From JBCDAP01 sp038747915 (GTDB taxonomy: Bacteria; Planctomycetota; Phycisphaerae; Phycisphaerales; UBA1924): a DNA stretch of 20,867 bases. Below, piece after piece: positions 16,730 to 20,867 of the stretch (the stretch's first letter is position 1; each line of letters starts with the position of its first letter). The position numbers and the translations under genes were made by a program. The notes under the pieces were generated by a model. It saw only the letters and a list, made by a program, of their open reading frames with translations. It was not told where the DNA came from and made no database searches. The stretch covers positions 1 through 20,867 of the forward strand of contig JBCDJJ010000065.1 in assembly GCA_038747915.1 (NCBI GenBank), written 5' to 3'.

Positions 16730-17152
16730 ATGACAAAGCCGATGTCGGGTGTGGTGTCGCGTGGGATCACGGCGGCGTTGGCCGTCGCGTGGCTCGGTGC
16801 CTTGAGCACGTCCGCGCAGGATGCACGCGGTGAACAGAACGGTCCGCCCACCGGCTCGAGTGAGCAGGAGATGAACCAACGGAACACCCTCCCCCGCGAC
16901 GTTGTCACCGAGATCATCGCGGCGGATGACGAGGGCCGTGAACGCGCTCAGCGAATCATCGAGCCTACGAACTGCGTCATGGTCGTGGGTGACTGAGCGA
17001 TGGCCCACGTCAACTTCCGCAACTTGGACACGGACGATCCGAACGACCTCGGGATGGCGGGCGTGGACATCTACACGTTCGGGCCCGACTGGAAGCTAGC
17101 CGAGCAGCGACTTACCCCTGACACCACTCGCCTTGGAGGAACAGAACGATGA
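16730..17152 (+). pseudogene. Decayed SnoaL-like paralogue of the next gene (nonsense codon and internal deletion)
   Basis: The frame starts at ATG 16730 (AAAGGA about seven bases upstream), gives a signal peptide ending STSAQ|DA, and runs 88 codons to TGA at 16994-16996. It resembles the N-terminus of the following gene: QRNTLPRDVVTEIIA and GRERAQRIIE against QRNRVPETFETIIIA and SRERAMSLIK. About 60 codons of the SnoaL domain are then missing, and MVVGD aligns again. The next codon is TGA where the intact paralogue has TGG (Trp). After it the frame continues with AMAHVNFRNLD and VDIYTF (paralogue: MAHVNFRNLE, VDMFTF) and ends at an ATGA overlapping the next start. Only the deletion and one stop break it, so decay looks recent. 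A short secreted 88-residue product is the alternative. Confidence 0.75.
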
Positions 17153-19668
17153 ACAGCCGAGTCCTATTCGCATCGATCGCTCTAGCTGGCGCGACATGTT
17201 GCGTCTTTGCCCAAGAGCAAAGCACGCGGGGTGCTGACACGCCGATCAGTTCGCGGGAACAGGCGCAGGACCAGCGTAACAGGGTGCCTGAGACATTCGA
17301 GACGATCATCATCGCTCCGGATGCCAAGAGCCGCGAGCGAGCGATGAGCCTCATCAAGATCTACGACACGTTTGTGCGGAACCCATCGCCCGAAGCGCTG
17401 TCCGAGTACATCGCCGAGGGATACATTCAGCACAGCTCCGCCGCGCCGGATGGCTATGGGGGCATTGCCATGGTGTTCAGTCGAAGCGTTAAGCAGTACC
17501 CGGTCGAGATCGATGTTCACAAAGTGATGGTTGTTGGGGACTGGGGTATGGCCCATGTCAACTTCCGGAACCTTGAGAAGCCGGAAGAGGGTGACCTCGG
17601 CTACACGGCTGTCGACATGTTTACGTTTAACGAGGAGGGCAAGGTCACCGAGCACTGGGACGCGGTCCAGGGCATCCCGACGTACGCGGTCTCGCCTCGT
17701 CACGGCATGTTCCGCCGCGTGCTCGATCACCCGGTGTGGCCCTACGAAACTGTGGCGCCGATTGCGCCGCCCGAGCGCGAGATCCATTGGGACAAGTGGT
17801 GGGAAGCGCCGACCGCGGAGGAGCATGACGCGGACCGCAGAGTCCGCGCGCGCCGCACAGGGAATGAGCCTGCGACGTATTACGACAGGCACAAGATTGA
17901 CCTGAGCAATCTTCGAGACTTCTACGACGGTCTGCTCATAGCCGACGTCATGATCCACGCGGATGGCATGTTCGACGCCGAGACCAAGTGGAAGCTGACC
18001 CTCTTCCAGATGATCCACGCCGGGAGCAACCACCATCAGGCTCGGGCCGCGTGGCAGCTCGAGTACATGGGTGTGCCGATGTCGGAGATCCACGAGATCT
18101 ACGATCCAACCTACGTCGACAGCATCGAGGATGATCGACTGCGGGCCGCATTCGAGTACATCAGCCAGATCGCCGTCCGCCCGACCAGGGTGACCGCGGA
18201 CACGCACGCCATGCTGCGGATGCAGTACACCGACCGCCAGATCGCCGAACTCATGGATCTCGCGGGCGTCAACGCGGCAGTGGCAACGCACGACGCCATT
18301 ACACCGATCGTGACCGACCAGCGAACACTCGATTGGGCACGAGCGAATCTCGGGGCCGTGGGCTGGGAGCCCGGTGCTAGCCTCGGTGCACCCGAGGAGC
18401 GGCGACAGAACATCTTTGCGGGAGAAGCTCTCGAACGGGCCTTCGAAGAACTGAACGCGAAGTGGCGCCGAGACGACATCTCAGCGCCCGACCCATACTT
18501 CGACACCGACTGGATCAACTACCTGACCGGGTACGACGTCCCGCTCAAGACGTTCGACTTCGACCGCGACGGCATCGAGGACCCGTTTGACCACTACCGA
18601 GACGACTACCTGCTCTGGGAGAAGCCGGGGCTCGCCGACGAGAACCTGCCGCCGGTCTCGACCGCGCCGTTCGACGTCGCCAAGTTCGACTACGACTTCT
18701 TCCAGCCGAAGACGCAGGACGTTACGAGGTTTCCGCTTAGCGATCGTAACTACTTTGATACCGAGTGGACGCGTCAGTCCAGCATCGGGACGATCAAGAT
18801 GGATCAGTTCTTTAACTTCTCCGATCGCGCGCTGTCCCTTGAGGAGAAGTGGTCGACCTTCCTCGTGTTCCAACTCGCGAGCGGGTGTGTGCACTGCCAG
18901 GTCCATGGCGCCTATGGCGTCTTCGATGCGATCGAGGAGGACTTCCCGTCGGACGAAATCCCGCAGGAGTTCTTTGAAGCAGAAATCCTCCCGAAGATCC
19001 GCGCGCTCTTCGACTTCGAGCGGTCCGACCTGTTCAGCGACGCCGAGAAGTCGTACCTCCGACTCGCCCGCGACGCGGGGGCGCTGCCGGCTCGGGTCGC
19101 ACCGGATCACATCGAGGAGATGCGTCGTCACTACACGGACCGCGAGATTCAGGAGCATGTCTCGACTCTCGTCACCTGCGCGTGGCTCGCGACGGTGATG
19201 CAGTCGCAGATCACGGTCACCGACCGCCTGAGCATGTCCTGGGCCCTGCGCAACCTGACGTCGATCGGCTGGCGCCCGGGTGACCACATCGGCCTGCCGC
19301 AGGAGCAGCGACCCCACCACATGGTGGAGTTGTTCGACTTGGCGGTGTTCGAAAGCGGCATGGGCGAGGTCACCGACGAATCGTCCGAGTGGGTGGATCG
19401 CCGGATTCCCCTGGCAACCGATGCGGACATGGATGGCGTTGATGATGCGTTCGACGGGTTCCCCAACGACCCGACCCGGTGGGAAGACACAGACCGGGAC
19501 GGCATCGAAGACTCGCTCGATGACGATATCGACGGGGACGGCATCTCGAACGCGCGCGAGAGACGGCTTGGCACATTCCCCTACAAGGCCGACTCGGACG
19601 GCGACGGCGCAGACGACCAAGCCGAGATCGACGCAGGAACCGACCCGGTTGACCCGCGGGAGTTCTGA
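17149..19668 (+). CDS. Secreted SnoaL-like / double AhpD-like / TSP3 fusion protein
   Basis: This is an 839-aa exported protein. Residues 1-22 are a signal peptide (VFAQ|EQ). Residues about 60-180 are a SnoaL-like NTF2-fold domain of the COG4922 type (YIAEGYIQHSSAAPDGYGG, KVMVVGDWGMAHVNFRN). Two related modules of the AhpD/carboxymuconolactone decarboxylase (CMD) type follow, at about 250-440 and 540-745. Both have YTDR(Q/E)I (360, 662) and IGW/VGW-x-PG endings. Module 2 has the redox motif C580-VH-C583-QV-H586. At the matching place module 1 has S293, H296 and R299. A calcium-binding-like DFDRDGIEDPFD lies between them (470), and TSP3 repeats fill 757-839 (DADMDGVDDAFD, DTDRDGIED, DIDGDGISN, DSDGDGADD). 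GGAGG (17135-17139) is nine bases before the ATG. The substrate is unknown. Peroxidase- or disulfide-type redox activity is inferred from module 2 only. Confidence 0.8.
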   Translation: MNSRVLFASIALAGATCCVFAQEQSTRGADTPISSREQAQDQRNRVPETFETIIIAPDAKSRERAMSLIKIYDTFVRNPSPEALSEYIAEGYIQHSSAAPDGYGGIAMVFSRSVKQYPVEIDVHKVMVVGDWGMAHVNFRNLEKPEEGDLGYTAVDMFTFNEEGKVTEHWDAVQGIPTYAVSPRHGMFRRVLDHPVWPYETVAPIAPPEREIHWDKWWEAPTAEEHDADRRVRARRTGNEPATYYDRHKIDLSNLRDFYDGLLIADVMIHADGMFDAETKWKLTLFQMIHAGSNHHQARAAWQLEYMGVPMSEIHEIYDPTYVDSIEDDRLRAAFEYISQIAVRPTRVTADTHAMLRMQYTDRQIAELMDLAGVNAAVATHDAITPIVTDQRTLDWARANLGAVGWEPGASLGAPEERRQNIFAGEALERAFEELNAKWRRDDISAPDPYFDTDWINYLTGYDVPLKTFDFDRDGIEDPFDHYRDDYLLWEKPGLADENLPPVSTAPFDVAKFDYDFFQPKTQDVTRFPLSDRNYFDTEWTRQSSIGTIKMDQFFNFSDRALSLEEKWSTFLVFQLASGCVHCQVHGAYGVFDAIEEDFPSDEIPQEFFEAEILPKIRALFDFERSDLFSDAEKSYLRLARDAGALPARVAPDHIEEMRRHYTDREIQEHVSTLVTCAWLATVMQSQITVTDRLSMSWALRNLTSIGWRPGDHIGLPQEQRPHHMVELFDLAVFESGMGEVTDESSEWVDRRIPLATDADMDGVDDAFDGFPNDPTRWEDTDRDGIEDSLDDDIDGDGISNARERRLGTFPYKADSDGDGADDQAEIDAGTDPVDPREF

Positions 19669-19762
19669 TGCGGTGTGACCGCTCCAGCCGACCGCCCGCC
19701 CACACGCACCGACTCCTCACCCCGCCGCATCGCGCCGATGAGCACACCGAGCGAGCCGACCC

Positions 19763-20867
19763 ATGAGACGCGCTCGAGTCGTCGCGCGTGTCGCAGTCAT
19801 GCTCATGCTTGCTGCCTCAGCAGTGATGGCGGAGCACCACCCGGTCGATCAGGAGCACACCTCACATGACGACCAGATCGGAGCAACATGCCTGGACTTC
19901 GGTGATGCGTGCAAGATTGGATTTGGAACTCTGGGGCATGACCGCAACCTCGAGCGAGGGCGGGAGTCATCTCGCGATCGATCCAGCGACGGACTCTCAC
20001 CACCGGGGGGATCCGAGTTCCGCGACATCGTCTTCTCCGAGGGCGAGAGCTTCCCTCGAATCGAGGGCGACGTGATCTTCCGCATCGGGTTCAACAACGT
20101 CTACGAGGCGGAGCAGCCCCGCGCCGAGACCCTCGATGAGTTCGTCGAGATGATCGCTTCTCCGGAGTTCCGCCTCACGGAAGACCTTTCCATACGCTCC
20201 GAGTTCCGACTCGAAACAACGGCGCCGCCCGAAGAAGACCGACGCTTCCAGGACGAAGGGCTCTTCGTTCGCTCGCTCTACGCGCGGTACGCGTTGACCG
20301 ACCGATTCGCGGTGCATGCGGGGAAGTTCACGCCGTCGTACGCGATCGCGTCGTTGGTCACGCCCGGGATGTACGGGAACAACTACAACAAGGAGATCGA
20401 GCTCATCGAGCGTGTCGGCTTCGGCGCCGAGTACACCTTCGGCTCAGCAGCATCCGGCCGGCACACGCTCAGTGCGAGCACCTTCTTCGAGGACACGAGC
20501 ATCCTGTCAGAGTCTCTGGGTTCGAATCGGGGGCGAACGACGCTGGACGACGGCGGAGCGAGCAACACGGAGTCGTTCGAGTCCTTCACGGTCTCTCTTG
20601 AGGGAACGGATCTCCCACATGCTCCCGGGTTCACGTACAAGCTCGGGTTCGTGTACGAGGCCGCGGGCCGAGGCGATGAAGCCGACGAATACGGAATCGC
20701 CATCGCCGCCATGCAGTCGTGGCAGTTGGGCGACGAGTCGTCGTTCGTCGTGATCGGCGAAGTCGCACCCCTGTGGAACTTCCAGGGCACCGCGGACACC
20801 ATCATCTACTCCAGCGCGGGAGTGGCCCTGCAGGCAGGCCGCTGGACCGGTGTCGTGTCGGGAACCC
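19763..20867 (+). CDS. Outer-membrane porin-like beta-barrel protein (3' end outside window)
   Basis: The frame opens at ATG 19763 and runs without a stop to the window edge (368 codons seen). Residues 1-23 are a signal peptide (ASAVMA|EHH). A poorly conserved, polar linker (24-85) precedes a region of alternating short strands typical of a barrel: FRIGFNNVYEA, LSIRSEFRLETT, SLYARYALTDRFAVHAGKF, VGFGAEYTFG, HTLSASTFFED and FVVIGEVAPLWNF. The stretch AGKFTPSYAIASLVTPGMYGNN, then ELIERVGFG, recalls outer-membrane porins with GKF.P.FG....PG.YG motifs. The start has no strong ribosome binding site. The gene lies 94 bp after the SnoaL/AhpD-like gene with no terminator between, so it may be in the same transcript. 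It would supply an outer-membrane channel. Confidence 0.72.
   Translation, partial: MRRARVVARVAVMLMLAASAVMAEHHPVDQEHTSHDDQIGATCLDFGDACKIGFGTLGHDRNLERGRESSRDRSSDGLSPPGGSEFRDIVFSEGESFPRIEGDVIFRIGFNNVYEAEQPRAETLDEFVEMIASPEFRLTEDLSIRSEFRLETTAPPEEDRRFQDEGLFVRSLYARYALTDRFAVHAGKFTPSYAIASLVTPGMYGNNYNKEIELIERVGFGAEYTFGSAASGRHTLSASTFFEDTSILSESLGSNRGRTTLDDGGASNTESFESFTVSLEGTDLPHAPGFTYKLGFVYEAAGRGDEADEYGIAIAAMQSWQLGDESSFVVIGEVAPLWNFQGTADTIIYSSAGVALQAGRWTGVVSGT

Noticed and set aside
16994..16996. In-frame TGA considered as selenocysteine or reassigned codon
   Set aside because: The paralogue has Trp, not Cys or Ser, at this place. Other genes here use TGA as a normal stop, no SECIS-like hairpin was seen, and the gene also carries a large deletion.
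19670..19682. GCGGT-GTG-ACCGC hairpin after the SnoaL/AhpD-like gene
   Set aside because: It has only five pairs, a three-base loop and no T-run. It does not support termination before the porin gene.

Overview
The window looks like chromosomal DNA of a GC-rich marine planctomycete, most likely class Phycisphaerae. This rests on the family mix and not on a marker gene. The families are a type II secretion-style prepilin with a C-terminal 'DGHV' motif, a large secreted lamin-tail protein ending in a 'GACC' cysteine segment and a dockerin-like module, secreted enzymes with thrombospondin type 3 (TSP3) or LamG modules, and a sugar-type ABC system with unusually large subunits. No rRNA, tRNA, CRISPR array, insertion sequence or phage gene was seen.

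Layout. 1-200 holds what may be the end of an upstream gene and a hairpin. 201-4463 is a three-gene operon with overlapping stops and starts: a membrane-anchored solute-binding protein and two MalF/MalG-type permeases, with no ATPase gene. Convergent to it, 4523-6553 (minus) encodes a secreted calcineurin-like phosphoesterase with a LamG lectin domain. A 670-bp divergent spacer with an AT-rich patch leads to a prepilin-like protein (7224-8444). A 369-bp spacer with hairpins then leads to a 1160-residue lamin-tail-domain protein (8814-12296), which ends at a clear Rho-independent terminator. 12716-15074 holds a possible 17-codon leader, a GltS-type sodium/glutamate symporter and an overlapping lipoprotein gene. 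15260-15895 is a TetR/CecR-like regulator. 15955-16500 (minus) is a four-helix membrane protein. 16645-16675 is a palindromic, AT-rich operator/promoter. It is followed by a decayed SnoaL-like gene, an intact secreted SnoaL / double AhpD-like / TSP3 protein (17149-19668) and the start of an outer-membrane porin that runs off the window.

How the parts may work together. The first operon imports a sugar or similar solute and would need a shared ATPase encoded elsewhere. The most interesting part is 15260-20867. A TetR regulator and a TetR-style operator precede a gene set for a secreted protein with two copies of an AhpD/carboxymuconolactone-decarboxylase-like module. The first copy has lost both redox cysteines and the histidine, while the second keeps CxxCxxH. 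Upstream, a shortened paralogue of its N-terminal domain carries a TGG-to-TGA stop, yet stays in frame to an ATGA overlap with the intact gene. I infer a regulated periplasmic or extracellular detoxification or redox locus. Its substrate is unknown.
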